Notes: generated from the sequence alone by a model not told the origin. Positions 1 to 6,383 are shown, numbered from the stretch's first letter. The stretch is DNA of 9,876 nt from Thermoproteota archaeon (GCA_003649085.1 QMQV01000053.1:1-9876); one strand, 5' to 3'. Numbers and translations are program-made.

Positions 1-55
1 GGTAAGTCTTAAAAGCGCTTGACATTGAAAATGCTGACTTTGAGATGGTGACGCA
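1..55. other. Leader / end of an unseen upstream gene
   Basis: All three plus-strand frames are closed early (stops at 3-5, 10-12 and 20-22), so any upstream plus-strand gene has ended by base 22 or is not visible. A TTAAAA-type A/T element at about 9-14 lies roughly 45 bases before the GTG start of the next gene and could be a weak TATA box. A GGTGA Shine-Dalgarno match sits at 47-51. Nothing else could be recognised. Confidence 0.35.
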
Positions 56-676
56 GTGAGCAAGTTCGCTGAGAAGTGGGGTAAATACGAGGAAGTCAAA
101 ACACCATCAGGACCTCTCAAGCCTAGGATAGACGCCGCTATAAGAATCATCAGAAGCAATGTACAACGCCTAGCACAAAAGTACGCTAGCTTAGAGGAGA
201 AGAATAAGGCGCTCTTCGATATGATAGTGAAGTTCTATGAGAAGAACGACTTAAATAGGGCTAAGATCTACGCTAACGAGCTTGCCGAAGTCAGGAAGAT
301 GATGAAGACTGTCATGGCGTCTAAACTTGCACTAGAGCAGATAGCGGAGAGGTTATGCACTATTAGAGACTTTGGAGATGTGATGATAACCATAATGCCA
401 GCTATTAACGTAATTAAGGAGATTAGGAAGGGCATTTATGCCATTGCGCCAGAAGCTGACAAGACGTTTACTGGCATTGCTACCATGCTCGAAGAAATGA
501 TGGCGGATGCAAGGCAGACAGCTGAAGTCGCCGTCACTACAGAGTATGCTAGCGAAGAAGCTAAGAAGATACTTGAAGAAGCTAAGACAATTGCAGAACA
601 AAGGCTTAAAGAAAAGATACCGCAAGTGCCTGAAGCAGCCATGCCGGCAGAAGAGTCACCTACTGTTAAAGCTTAA
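56..676 (+). CDS. cdvB: ESCRT-III / CdvB-family protein (Snf7 domain)
   Basis: This 206-residue, highly charged, almost entirely helical protein has the layout of archaeal ESCRT-III (CdvB) proteins, which form membrane-remodelling filaments in cell division and vesicle budding. Seen: a basic N-terminal helical region (about 20-45), the KALFDMIVKFYEK segment (51-63), then the family-typical YANELAEVRKM (72-82), a LALEQIAERL helix (91-100) followed by GD (107-108), and an acidic C-terminal half. It lacks the extra C-terminal winged-helix region of full-length Sulfolobus CdvB (about 260 residues), so it looks like a short CdvB1/B2-type paralogue. Residues 187-197 (KIPQVPEAAMP) resemble a MIM2 motif, the proline-rich site that binds the MIT domain of the Vps4/CdvC ATPase. 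The start is GTG: an in-frame stop at 41-43 leaves no earlier start, and GGTGA lies 4 bases upstream. CdvA and CdvC are not in the window. The family is confident; the paralogue type is inferred. Confidence 0.9.
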   Translation: MSKFAEKWGKYEEVKTPSGPLKPRIDAAIRIIRSNVQRLAQKYASLEEKNKALFDMIVKFYEKNDLNRAKIYANELAEVRKMMKTVMASKLALEQIAERLCTIRDFGDVMITIMPAINVIKEIRKGIYAIAPEADKTFTGIATMLEEMMADARQTAEVAVTTEYASEEAKKILEEAKTIAEQRLKEKIPQVPEAAMPAEESPTVKA

Positions 677-690
677 AGCTCTGAACCCCT

Positions 691-711
691 CCCCTCTCTT
701 TTCTCTTTTTT
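691..711 (+). terminator. Pyrimidine/T-rich archaeal terminator
   Basis: A C/T-only run ending in TTTTTT begins about 15 bases after the ESCRT-III stop codon. T-tracts without a hairpin are the usual archaeal terminator. It would separate the ESCRT-III transcript from the next operon. Confidence 0.6.
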
Positions 712-712
712 A

Positions 713-720
713 ACTTTAAG
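713..720 (+). promoter_or_regulatory. Possible TATA box for the yjbQ operon
   Basis: The element CTTTAAG lies about 45 bases upstream of the GTG start at 761. Transcription would start near 742, giving a short leader that contains the AGGGTGA Shine-Dalgarno site at 748-754. It is a weak match; the support is its position directly after the terminator. Confidence 0.3.
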
Positions 721-760
721 TAGCACATGCCTCTAGCTCTTTAACCTAGGGTGAATAAAA

Positions 761-1180
761 GTGGTTGTTAAGACAAGCTTTTTAGAAGTTAATAGCAAGG
801 GCGAGGGTGATGTCATAGACTTAACCGATAAGCTTCAAGAAGTACTTGATAAGTCAGGTCTTAAAAATGGCGTTTTAACAGTTTTCGTGCCAGGATCGAC
901 GGGGGCTATAACTACAATTGAGTACGAGCCAGGGCTTGTCGTAGATATCAGGAATGTCTTAGAGAGAATAGCTCCAAAGGGAGCTTATTATGAACATGAG
1001 AAGAGATGGCATGACGGCAATGGACATTCTCACGTGAGGGCATCGCTAATAGGTCCTAGCTTAACTATACCGTTTATTGACGGTAAGCTAACTCTTGGGA
1101 CGTGGCAACAGGTAGTTTTCTTAGAGCTCGACATTAGACCTAGGCACAGGAGGCTAGTTATCCAAATGATAGGTGAGTAG
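761..1180 (+). CDS. yjbQ: YjbQ / UPF0047 family protein
   Basis: This 139-residue protein matches the single-domain YjbQ (UPF0047) family across its whole length. Seen: the GSTGAITTIEYEPG block (45-58), the signature stretch HDGNGHSHVRAS (84-95) with the histidines expected around the active site, LIGPSLTIP (97-104), GTWQQ (113-117) and the C-terminal FLELDIRPR (120-128). Some members can replace ThiE weakly, so databases call the family secondary thiamine-phosphate synthase, but its physiological role is not settled and this should not be read as proof of thiamine synthesis. The GTG start is supported by AGGGTGA 6 bases upstream, probably on a short leader. It is the first gene of a three-gene operon; the aldolase starts 3 bases after its stop. 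Confidence 0.93.
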   Translation: MVVKTSFLEVNSKGEGDVIDLTDKLQEVLDKSGLKNGVLTVFVPGSTGAITTIEYEPGLVVDIRNVLERIAPKGAYYEHEKRWHDGNGHSHVRASLIGPSLTIPFIDGKLTLGTWQQVVFLELDIRPRHRRLVIQMIGE

Positions 1181-1183
1181 AGA

Positions 1184-1810
1184 ATGGAAGATGTCGAGGA
1201 AAAGATCATTTCAAGCCTAGCGTTACTGCATGCTAGGGGCTTAATCACCGGGATTGAGGGCAATATCAGCGTAAGGGTTCAGGGACTCGACCAAATGATC
1301 ATTACGCCAAGCGGTCCATATAAGCCTTGGATTAAGAGGGACGATTTAATCACGATGAGCTTTGACGGAAGAATAGTAAAGGGGGTTCATAAACCCTCGA
1401 TCGAGTGGAAGATGCACGCAGAGGTATATAGGAGAAGAGAGGACGTTAACGCTATTGTACACGCACATAACCCCTTTACTCTAGGCCTTACATTAGCTAA
1501 CGCGAACCTCGAGCCAATAACAGCTGAAGCAGCCTTAATTGTTGAAAAGCTCGGCAAAATACCCTTCTTATACCCCGGAAGCGATGAGCTTGCAAGAAAA
1601 GTTGGGGAGGAATTTGCACGAGGTAAATGTGCTGTGATTTTGGAAAATCACGGCGTAGTATGCTCAGGCCCAAGTTTAGAAGAAGCCCTATCTATAACTG
1701 AGGTATTGGAAGAGGTGGCTATAGCGACTTTTGTAGCTAAGCTTCTAGGTAAGGTGAAGAGGTTATCTGATGATGAGGTTCGCGAAGTAGCTAAGCTATT
1801 TGCCAGGTGA
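1184..1810 (+). CDS. Class II aldolase/adducin-family protein (fuculose-phosphate aldolase-like)
   Basis: This zinc-dependent sugar-phosphate aldolase has 208 residues, close to the 215 of E. coli FucA. Seen: phosphate/substrate-binding GNIS (26-29) and TPSG (41-44), PSIEW (71-75) with the catalytic-base candidate Glu74, HAH (93-95) giving two zinc ligands, and ENHG (154-157) with the third, His156. FucA uses Glu73, His92, His94 and His155, so the spacing is conserved with an offset of one and the active site appears complete. The substrate cannot be read from the sequence. In archaea, relatives are proposed to make lactaldehyde for coenzyme F420 or to act in 5-deoxysugar salvage, and ribulose-phosphate relatives also exist. 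ATG follows the YjbQ stop by 3 bases, and its AGGTGA Shine-Dalgarno site (1171-1176) overlaps the last YjbQ codons, so the two genes are probably translated together. Confidence 0.93.
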   Translation: MEDVEEKIISSLALLHARGLITGIEGNISVRVQGLDQMIITPSGPYKPWIKRDDLITMSFDGRIVKGVHKPSIEWKMHAEVYRRREDVNAIVHAHNPFTLGLTLANANLEPITAEAALIVEKLGKIPFLYPGSDELARKVGEEFARGKCAVILENHGVVCSGPSLEEALSITEVLEEVAIATFVAKLLGKVKRLSDDEVREVAKLFAR

Positions 1811-1817
1811 GGGATAG

Positions 1818-2312
1818 ATGTTTTTGGGCGTAATTTCAGATACTCATGATAACTTAAGCGCAATTGAGAAAGCTGTTGAAGAGTTCAATAAGAGGAACGT
1901 AGCATTAGTATTACACGCAGGAGACTTCGTATCTCCTTTTACAGCCAACATTTTCTCAAAGCTTAAATGCAAGCTAATTGGAGTCTTTGGAAATGTCGAC
2001 GGGGAGAAGGAACATTTAAAAGAGAGATTTAATGCTATTGGAGCGGAAATCGTTGGGGATTTTGCTGAAGTCGAATTCCATGGCGTTAAGATTGCCTTAA
2101 TTCATGGGGTGCACGAAGCTATAGTTAAGTCGCTGGCAAAAAGTGGGGAATACGCGCTGGTGGTACGCGGACATACCCATAGAGCAAAAGTCGAGAAGAT
2201 AGGCGAAGCCATCGTAGTAAACCCAGGAGAAGCGTGTGGTTACTTAACTGGTAATAAGACAATAGCTGTTATCAAAATACCAGAACTTGTGGCTGAGATA
2301 ATAAGCCTATAG
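1818..2312 (+). CDS. MJ0936/YfcE-type metallophosphoesterase
   Basis: This small single-domain calcineurin-like phosphodiesterase (164 residues) is nearly the same length as M. jannaschii MJ0936. All metal-binding motifs are present: D8-T-H10 in SDTHDN, HAGD with Asp36, GNVDG with Asn59, His96 in IHG, and GHTHR with His119 and His121. A di-metal centre (Mn or Ni in relatives) is therefore expected. Such enzymes hydrolyse model phosphodiesters, and some act on 2',3'-cyclic nucleotides; the natural substrate is unknown. It is the last gene of the operon with YjbQ and the aldolase. Its GGTGAGGG Shine-Dalgarno site spans the aldolase stop codon and lies 4 bases before the ATG. No functional link to the two upstream enzymes can be shown beyond the tight packing. 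Confidence 0.93.
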   Translation: MFLGVISDTHDNLSAIEKAVEEFNKRNVALVLHAGDFVSPFTANIFSKLKCKLIGVFGNVDGEKEHLKERFNAIGAEIVGDFAEVEFHGVKIALIHGVHEAIVKSLAKSGEYALVVRGHTHRAKVEKIGEAIVVNPGEACGYLTGNKTIAVIKIPELVAEIISL

Positions 2313-2313
2313 G

Positions 2314-2339
2314 AAAAATCAAGTAAAAAGAAGAAAAAA
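2314..2339 (-). terminator. T-rich terminator of the oxidoreductase operon
   Basis: Read on the minus strand, this stretch gives three runs of 5-6 T within 26 bases (complement of A-runs at 2314-2318, 2325-2329 and 2334-2339). It begins about 14 bases after the beta-subunit stop, between convergent genes. No hairpin is evident. Confidence 0.6.
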
Positions 2340-2352
2340 TTATGGAAGTTTG

Positions 2353-3282
2353 TTACTCAATGCCAACTTCGCGACAGGCTCTATCTACCATTTCCTGTAT
2401 GAAGCGTATGTCGGGTTCTCTTAGGTGTGCAAATCTGCCTTGTAGAGCTAGGTAGTCTCTTACAGGCCTCCTCTTGGGCGGCTTGTATGTAAGCCTAAAC
2501 TGCCCGCCTTCTATCTCATAGAGGATCCACGTACCAGTTTCAACAGCTAGCTTGCCGACCTCGATTGTCTTCTCAGGTGGGAATTTCCAGCCCTTTGGAC
2601 ATGGGCATAGCACGTGGATTAGCGTTGGTCCTCTAATGGCGAGGGCTTTTCTAACCTTTGTCATGAAGTCCATTGGATAAGATACGCAGGCGGTAGCAAT
2701 GTATGGTACTCCTGGATGCCCAGCAGCAATCATCTTAGCTAAGTTCTTTTTCTCCCTTACGTTGCCAACTCTAAGCATTTTGCCTGGCGGAGTAAATGTT
2801 GTCCAGGCGCCCCATGGGGTTAAGCTTGAAGCTTGTACACCTGTATTGGCATAAGATTCGTTGTCGTATAACACTACTAAGAAGTCGTAGTTTGTTGTGA
2901 AGGCTCCAGATAGCGGTCCTAAGCCTATGTCAGCTGTGCCGCCGTCGCCAGCAAGGCCGATCACGTGAATTATCTCCTTCTTAAGCTTACCTTTCCTCAT
3001 CAAAGCCTTGTAAGCTGCAGCAGCTCCTGTTACAGCAGAGCCTATTCCACCAAGCTGCGTGTGCATCCAGGGTATTGCCCACGGACCTGTATTGTAGCTG
3101 CTATTCGCAACGTACATACAGCCAGTAGATGTTATACAGATGGCTCTGCCGCCTGCTGCCTTGAGCAGGTATCTTGCTGCTAGTGCTGGGCCACATCCAG
3201 CGCAAGTTCTATGACCTCTTACATAGTATTCGTCTTCTGGTACATCCTTTATCGTCTTAATCTCGATTTTATCAAATGACAT
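2353..3282 (-). CDS. porB: 2-oxoacid:ferredoxin oxidoreductase, beta subunit (PorB-type)
   Basis: This is the TPP-binding half of the active site of a ferredoxin-dependent 2-oxoacid oxidoreductase and carries the proximal [4Fe-4S] cluster. Seen: CAGCG (Cys27, Cys30), Cys55 (25 residues on, the spacing in Desulfovibrio PFOR), and a late Cys226/Cys228 pair that supplies the fourth ligand; the TPP/Mg motif GDGG (112-115) followed by DNES (140-143); and the ANTGVQ active-site loop (145-150). At 309 residues it is the normal archaeal PorB length and looks intact. The ATG is preceded by a strong GAGGTGAT Shine-Dalgarno site in the 17-base gap after the alpha gene. It is the last gene of the operon. 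The substrate may not be pyruvate; see the alpha subunit. Confidence 0.95.
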   Translation of the reverse strand: MSFDKIEIKTIKDVPEDEYYVRGHRTCAGCGPALAARYLLKAAGGRAICITSTGCMYVANSSYNTGPWAIPWMHTQLGGIGSAVTGAAAAYKALMRKGKLKKEIIHVIGLAGDGGTADIGLGPLSGAFTTNYDFLVVLYDNESYANTGVQASSLTPWGAWTTFTPPGKMLRVGNVREKKNLAKMIAAGHPGVPYIATACVSYPMDFMTKVRKALAIRGPTLIHVLCPCPKGWKFPPEKTIEVGKLAVETGTWILYEIEGGQFRLTYKPPKRRPVRDYLALQGRFAHLREPDIRFIQEMVDRACREVGIE

Positions 3283-3299
3283 GGGACATCACCTCACAT

Positions 3300-4490
3300 T
3301 TATTCTCTTAAACCAATCCAATACACAGGTTGTTCGACTTTACCTGTTTTAGCGACTTTTAGAACTATGTCGTACATCTTCCTCATGTACTCGACAGTGA
3401 TTTCTCTGCCGCCTAGACCTGCCATGAAGTTGATGACATATGGTCCATCTTCTAGGTCATACAGCGTGGATCTGACCTCTTGGTATAGTATGCCTCCGTG
3501 GTTTGGAGCTCCTAGCGAGAAGTCATTGTCGATTACTCCTATAGCTCTGTACTTCTTTAGAGCTTCTCTGAGCTCTTCATCTGGGAATGGCCTAAATCTC
3601 CTGACCTTTACGAAGCCTACCTTAATGCCCTCTTTTCTCATCTCCCTTATAGCTGCTCTCGCAACCATGGTCATGCCGCCCATACCGACTAATACTACTT
3701 CGGCATCCTCGGTGGCGATTTCCTCAATGAATGGTGGACCGCCTCTGCCAAAGATCTTATTGAACTCCTTGTGTACTTCTCGTGTTACCTCTCTAGCGTT
3801 CCTCATGGCTTCATCGAGCTGTCTTCTAAACTCCATGCCCCAGTAGTAGTCTGTGTGTGGACATAATATGATCGGCTTATCTGGGTGTAATACGCTTGGT
3901 CTTGGTGGAGGCGTTGGTGGTAAGAATTCCCTAGCTACGTCAGCTTCAGGCAAATCTACTGGGAACCTCACGTGCGTAATGAAGTTACCATCGCACGCAA
4001 TAGCTATTGGTAGCAGCACCTTCGGGTTTTCAGCAATCTTATAAGCCATTAATGTTAGGTCATAGGCTTCTTGTGGGTTTTCTGGGAAGCATATCATCCA
4101 TCCCATGTCTCTTTCAGCTAAGACATCGTTGTGCTCTACGCCGAAGTTGCCTGGGTCGTCTAATGCTCTAGTACCTACCATAGCTACTACAGGCTGTCTG
4201 CAACCTGGTGTTACTACGATTGGTTCGTGAGCGTATGCCCAACCAATACCAGCTGAACCTGTAAATACCCTCGCACCGCAAGCTGCCGCGTGTTTAGCAA
4301 CCTCAAACTGGGTGTGCTCTGAATCGACTACGATGTATTCGGCATCAAATTCGCCGTCAGCAATCATTCTGGCTAGCGCGTTCATAACGCCTGTGTAAGG
4401 CCTGATTGGATAAGCCGATATCACGTCCACATCTGCGTGTTTGACTGCTGTTGCTATGGCAAACGTTCCAGTTGTTAATAACTTGACCAT
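3300..4490 (-). CDS. porA: 2-oxoacid:ferredoxin oxidoreductase, alpha subunit (oxalate oxidoreductase-like)
   Basis: This 396-residue alpha subunit contains the pyrimidine-binding domain (about 1-180), a central linker and the C-terminal transketolase-like domain (about 260-370). It has DSEH (56-59) with the Glu that contacts TPP, FTGSAGIGWAYAHE (76-89) and GMGG (272-275). The substrate-pocket motif is YPIRP (27-31), with Arg30 where pyruvate enzymes have Thr in YPITP. A second site reads R108-A-L-D111-D-P-G-N-F116. As I recall the structural work on Moorella oxalate oxidoreductase (alpha about 395 residues), Arg31, Arg109, Asp112 and Phe117 of its alpha subunit bind oxalate and form the switch loop; these correspond here with an offset of one. 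The C-terminal KTGKVEQ also looks like that enzyme. Oxalate, or another small acidic 2-oxoacid, is thus a serious alternative to pyruvate. The ATG lies 3 bases after the delta stop, with GGTGGTGG inside the last delta codons. Confidence 0.93.
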   Translation of the reverse strand: MVKLLTTGTFAIATAVKHADVDVISAYPIRPYTGVMNALARMIADGEFDAEYIVVDSEHTQFEVAKHAAACGARVFTGSAGIGWAYAHEPIVVTPGCRQPVVAMVGTRALDDPGNFGVEHNDVLAERDMGWMICFPENPQEAYDLTLMAYKIAENPKVLLPIAIACDGNFITHVRFPVDLPEADVAREFLPPTPPPRPSVLHPDKPIILCPHTDYYWGMEFRRQLDEAMRNAREVTREVHKEFNKIFGRGGPPFIEEIATEDAEVVLVGMGGMTMVARAAIREMRKEGIKVGFVKVRRFRPFPDEELREALKKYRAIGVIDNDFSLGAPNHGGILYQEVRSTLYDLEDGPYVINFMAGLGGREITVEYMRKMYDIVLKVAKTGKVEQPVYWIGLRE

Positions 4491-4493
4491 ATC

Positions 4494-4865
4494 TTACCAC
4501 CACCCCGCAAACTCGGTTTCAGGAACCATTTTAATCGCCTTAGATGGGCAAACTTCAGCGCAAATGCCGCAGCCTTTGCAATACATTGGGTCAATATCGT
4601 AGTAGTCTTTGCCTTCAGGAGTCTTCTTGGGTATTCTGCAAGGCTCAGGACAGTAAAGCCAGCACAGCTTATCGGTGAAAGTGCATTTTGCTGGATCAGT
4701 TACTGGTCTTCTAGGCCTTGCAGATGCAGTTGGGTAGTACGGGTTTTTGTCGTTTGGCTTCATCGCTGGCACTATTGTGAAGCACGGCGTGTATGGGTTT
4801 TTCCAGCTTGGGAACTTTATCTTGCCAGGTTCAATTAACTCAAATGGCTTAATCTCTTCAGACAC
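4494..4865 (-). CDS. porD: 2-oxoacid:ferredoxin oxidoreductase, delta subunit (ferredoxin-like)
   Basis: This 123-residue iron-sulfur subunit carries electrons from the beta-subunit cluster to free ferredoxin. The C-terminal cluster motif is canonical: Cys96-x2-Cys99-x2-Cys102-x3-Cys106-Pro. The N-terminal one is not. The usual CxxCxxCWxxCP is replaced by Cys61-x6-Cys68-x3-Cys72-Pro, with the second Cys missing and one extra residue, and an additional Cys76 follows. CWLYCPEP still identifies the site. Either Cys76 or Cys28 completes the cluster, or that cluster is altered or lost. The gene starts with GTG and overlaps the end of the gamma gene by 8 bases, so the two are translationally coupled. 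In Moorella oxalate oxidoreductase gamma and delta are one fused chain; here they are separate. Confidence 0.92.
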   Translation of the reverse strand: MSEEIKPFELIEPGKIKFPSWKNPYTPCFTIVPAMKPNDKNPYYPTASARPRRPVTDPAKCTFTDKLCWLYCPEPCRIPKKTPEGKDYYDIDPMYCKGCGICAEVCPSKAIKMVPETEFAGWW

Positions 4866-5481
4866 TTGGCTTCACCTCCATAACCTTAACTGACTCATAA
4901 CCCTTCTCAAAGGACTTTGCTTTCGCCTCAGCTACAGCCTTGTATCTGTCTTTAATTTGTGCGAGTAAAGCATCTTTGCTAGCGATTTCAGGAGCCACTT
5001 TCGCTATCGCCCCCGCTAACGGAGCAGTCACAAGCTTGTCGATTCCAGAAGCATCAACTACAGCTAGCCTATATGGCTTGTTTGTCGGCGGTATTAGCTT
5101 TAAGAGCTCTTCTGGCGCTCCCTTGTAATCAACTACTATTACGCCGTTTGGCACAAGCTTAGCATGTATGGGCTCTAGACCTATGAAAGCCCAAGACTGT
5201 ATACCCTTGACTAGCGAGGGCTCAAGCACTACCGATACATTTATGTACGGTGGCTCGTACATCATGACGTAGGCTTCGAGATCTTCCCACGCTTCGCCAA
5301 CAATGGCAAAGGACTTCATGCCTAAGAAAACTCTATCAGGGGCGTCATCGTAACGCTCGTAAGATATAGCCGCCTTTCCCTCTCTAATAGCTGAAGAACC
5401 AATTATATCCACCATGGCTGCTGCAACAGCCGTTTGAGTAACTCCTCTAGCTACAGCCTCTATACCCCAAACCTTACCCAA
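4858..5481 (-). CDS. porG: 2-oxoacid:ferredoxin oxidoreductase, gamma subunit
   Basis: This 207-residue gamma subunit is of normal length for the family. It is identified by its place at the head of the gamma-delta-alpha-beta order and by the SYERYDDAPDRVFLGMK block (40-56), which corresponds to the YGxERRGAPVxAF region of PorG proteins. The N-terminal GRGGQGxxTAA loop of the family is degenerate here: RGVTQTAVAAA (12-22). The C-terminal 40 residues are helical and lysine-rich. The start is TTG, decided by a strong GGAGGTG site 7 bases upstream. It lies 24 bases downstream of the small protein that opens the operon. The subunit is structural and non-catalytic in known enzymes. Confidence 0.85.
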   Translation of the reverse strand: MGKVWGIEAVARGVTQTAVAAAMVDIIGSSAIREGKAAISYERYDDAPDRVFLGMKSFAIVGEAWEDLEAYVMMYEPPYINVSVVLEPSLVKGIQSWAFIGLEPIHAKLVPNGVIVVDYKGAPEELLKLIPPTNKPYRLAVVDASGIDKLVTAPLAGAIAKVAPEIASKDALLAQIKDRYKAVAEAKAKSFEKGYESVKVMEVKPSV

Positions 5482-5488
5482 CTTTATA

Positions 5489-5495
5489 CACCTCC
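5489..5495 (-). promoter_or_regulatory. Strong Shine-Dalgarno site fixing the TTG start of the gamma subunit
   Basis: GGAGGTG on the minus strand ends 7 bases before TTG at 5481-5479. It is the best ribosome-binding match in the operon and supports TTG initiation. Confidence 0.75.
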
Positions 5496-5505
5496 AGACA
5501 AATTT

Positions 5506-5823
5506 TCATGGTGGAGGTTCATAATACTCTTCAACAGCTCCAGCAGCTGCCTTTGTCACAGCTACTAAGACTTTGTCACCATCGACTATGTCAAGCTTAT
5601 CCATGTTAGATTCGCTTAGCCCTACAAAGCCTTGTTCAACATCTGACTTCGCTTCAGCAGCTAGGTATAAACTCCTAGTCTGCGTCATGATCTCAACTTC
5701 AGCACCTGCGCTGACCCCGAGAGCCTTGAGATCCTCTGGGTTCAGAGCAGCAATAGTAGAAGGCACGTTAGCGCGTTTAGCTTTCATCTCCTTCTCTGGC
5801 AAGAAAGAACCCCTGTCTACCAC
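5506..5823 (-). CDS. Small double-psi beta-barrel-like protein heading the oxidoreductase operon
   Basis: I do not recognise a named family with certainty. The 105-residue frame has a pattern like the double-psi beta-barrel N-terminal domain of Cdc48/VAT, or the molybdopterin-dinucleotide-binding fold: LNPEDLKALGVSAGAEVEI (27-45), then FVGLSESNMDKLDIVDGDKVLVAV (66-89 region), resembling the PEDxxxLGVxxGDxVEI ... GVxxGDxVxV halves of that fold. The last residues are acidic and proline-rich (EEYYEPPP). It is co-transcribed with the gamma-delta-alpha-beta genes, 24 bases ahead of gamma. This hints at an accessory, assembly or regulatory role in that enzyme, which is inference. The start is uncertain. 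GTG at 5823 is close to or upstream of the transcription start predicted from the TATA box; TTG at 5802 or ATG at 5787 (93 residues, starting MKAKRANVPS) are plausible. Confidence 0.6.
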   Translation of the reverse strand: MVDRGSFLPEKEMKAKRANVPSTIAALNPEDLKALGVSAGAEVEIMTQTRSLYLAAEAKSDVEQGFVGLSESNMDKLDIVDGDKVLVAVTKAAAGAVEEYYEPPP

Positions 5824-5838
5824 TCGTAATCTTACATA

Positions 5839-5847
5839 TTTATAAGG
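5839..5847 (-). promoter_or_regulatory. TATA box of the oxidoreductase operon
   Basis: The minus strand reads CCTTATAAATA, a near-ideal archaeal TATA box. Transcription would start about 26 bases on, near 5816. This argues for a short-leader start inside the annotated 5' end of the first gene. Confidence 0.65.
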
Positions 5848-5870
5848 ATTACGAAAGTCTTTAGGTTAAC

Positions 5871-5882
5871 TAACTTAAGTTA
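5871..5882. promoter_or_regulatory. Perfect 12-bp palindrome upstream of the oxidoreductase promoter
   Basis: TAACTTAAGTTA is its own reverse complement and ends about 24 bases upstream of the TATA box on the minus strand. That is a common place for an archaeal activator site. A related TAAGTTAA occurs at 6421-6428 beside the Lrp/Nudix promoters. Operator function is inferred from position and symmetry only. Confidence 0.35.
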
Positions 5883-5905
5883 AATAAGTCAAGTTCTTCA
5901 ATTTT

Positions 5906-6349
5906 TTAACTCATAAGGCTACGTAGTTTATTAAACAGTTTAGCAAACGAAGGGGTTACTTGTACTTCATGGATCTCCTCCAGTTTAAACCATCTAACTT
6001 CATCAACATCAGATCCAGGCCTTAACACCCCATTTGCAACTTCACCTAAATAGTCCACTAGGACGTAATGATATTCTATTCGGCCATCCTGATCTTCGTG
6101 AATAACATCAACTACGTCTATGAGCCTCACAATTGATATCGTTAGCCCAGTCTCCTCTTTAACTTCCCTTTTAGCAGCATCTTCAAGTTTTTCACCTAAC
6201 CTTACTAGGCCACCTGGTATCGACCAAAGACCCTTGCCAGGGTCTTTCTTACGCTTAACTAGCAATATCTTCCCGTTCCTTATGATTACTACTCCAACTC
6301 CGACGAGGGGGTGTATTGGATATCTGCGGTTTTCTTCCGTGTAAATCAC
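5906..6349 (-). CDS. Nudix hydrolase (ADP-ribose pyrophosphatase-like)
   Basis: This 147-residue single-domain Nudix enzyme has a complete Nudix box at 47-69: Gly, five residues, Glu53, seven residues, REVKEETGL (61-69), with the Glu residues needed for Mg binding. Before the box come the usual strand VGVGVVIIRNGKILLVKR (16-33) and GLWSIPGG (40-47). Substrates of the family are nucleoside diphosphates linked to another group, such as ADP-ribose, NADH or oxidised dNTPs. The overall look is nearest archaeal ADP-ribose pyrophosphatases, but the substrate cannot be fixed. The start is GTG, with a weak GAGATGAT site upstream. It is divergent from the Lrp gene and lies 82 bases ahead of the oxidoreductase operon on the same strand; that operon has its own promoter. 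Confidence 0.93.
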   Translation of the reverse strand: MIYTEENRRYPIHPLVGVGVVIIRNGKILLVKRKKDPGKGLWSIPGGLVRLGEKLEDAAKREVKEETGLTISIVRLIDVVDVIHEDQDGRIEYHYVLVDYLGEVANGVLRPGSDVDEVRWFKLEEIHEVQVTPSFAKLFNKLRSLMS

Positions 6350-6383
6350 CTATAATCATCTCTAAGTCTTGGCTTTGACTTAC

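Noticed and set aside
353..713. Minus-strand and alternate-frame open frames over the ESCRT-III gene
   Set aside because: They overlap a clear CdvB-family frame and show no recognisable domain or start signal.
3367..3846. 159-codon plus-strand open frame opposite the alpha subunit
   Set aside because: It is antisense to a fully conserved oxidoreductase gene, rich in Ser/Leu/Pro as expected of a shadow frame, and has no family resemblance.
5506..5823. AbrB-type toxin-antitoxin antitoxin
   Set aside because: The length and the two half-repeats fit a double-psi barrel better, and no toxin gene is adjacent; the neighbour is a metabolic operon.
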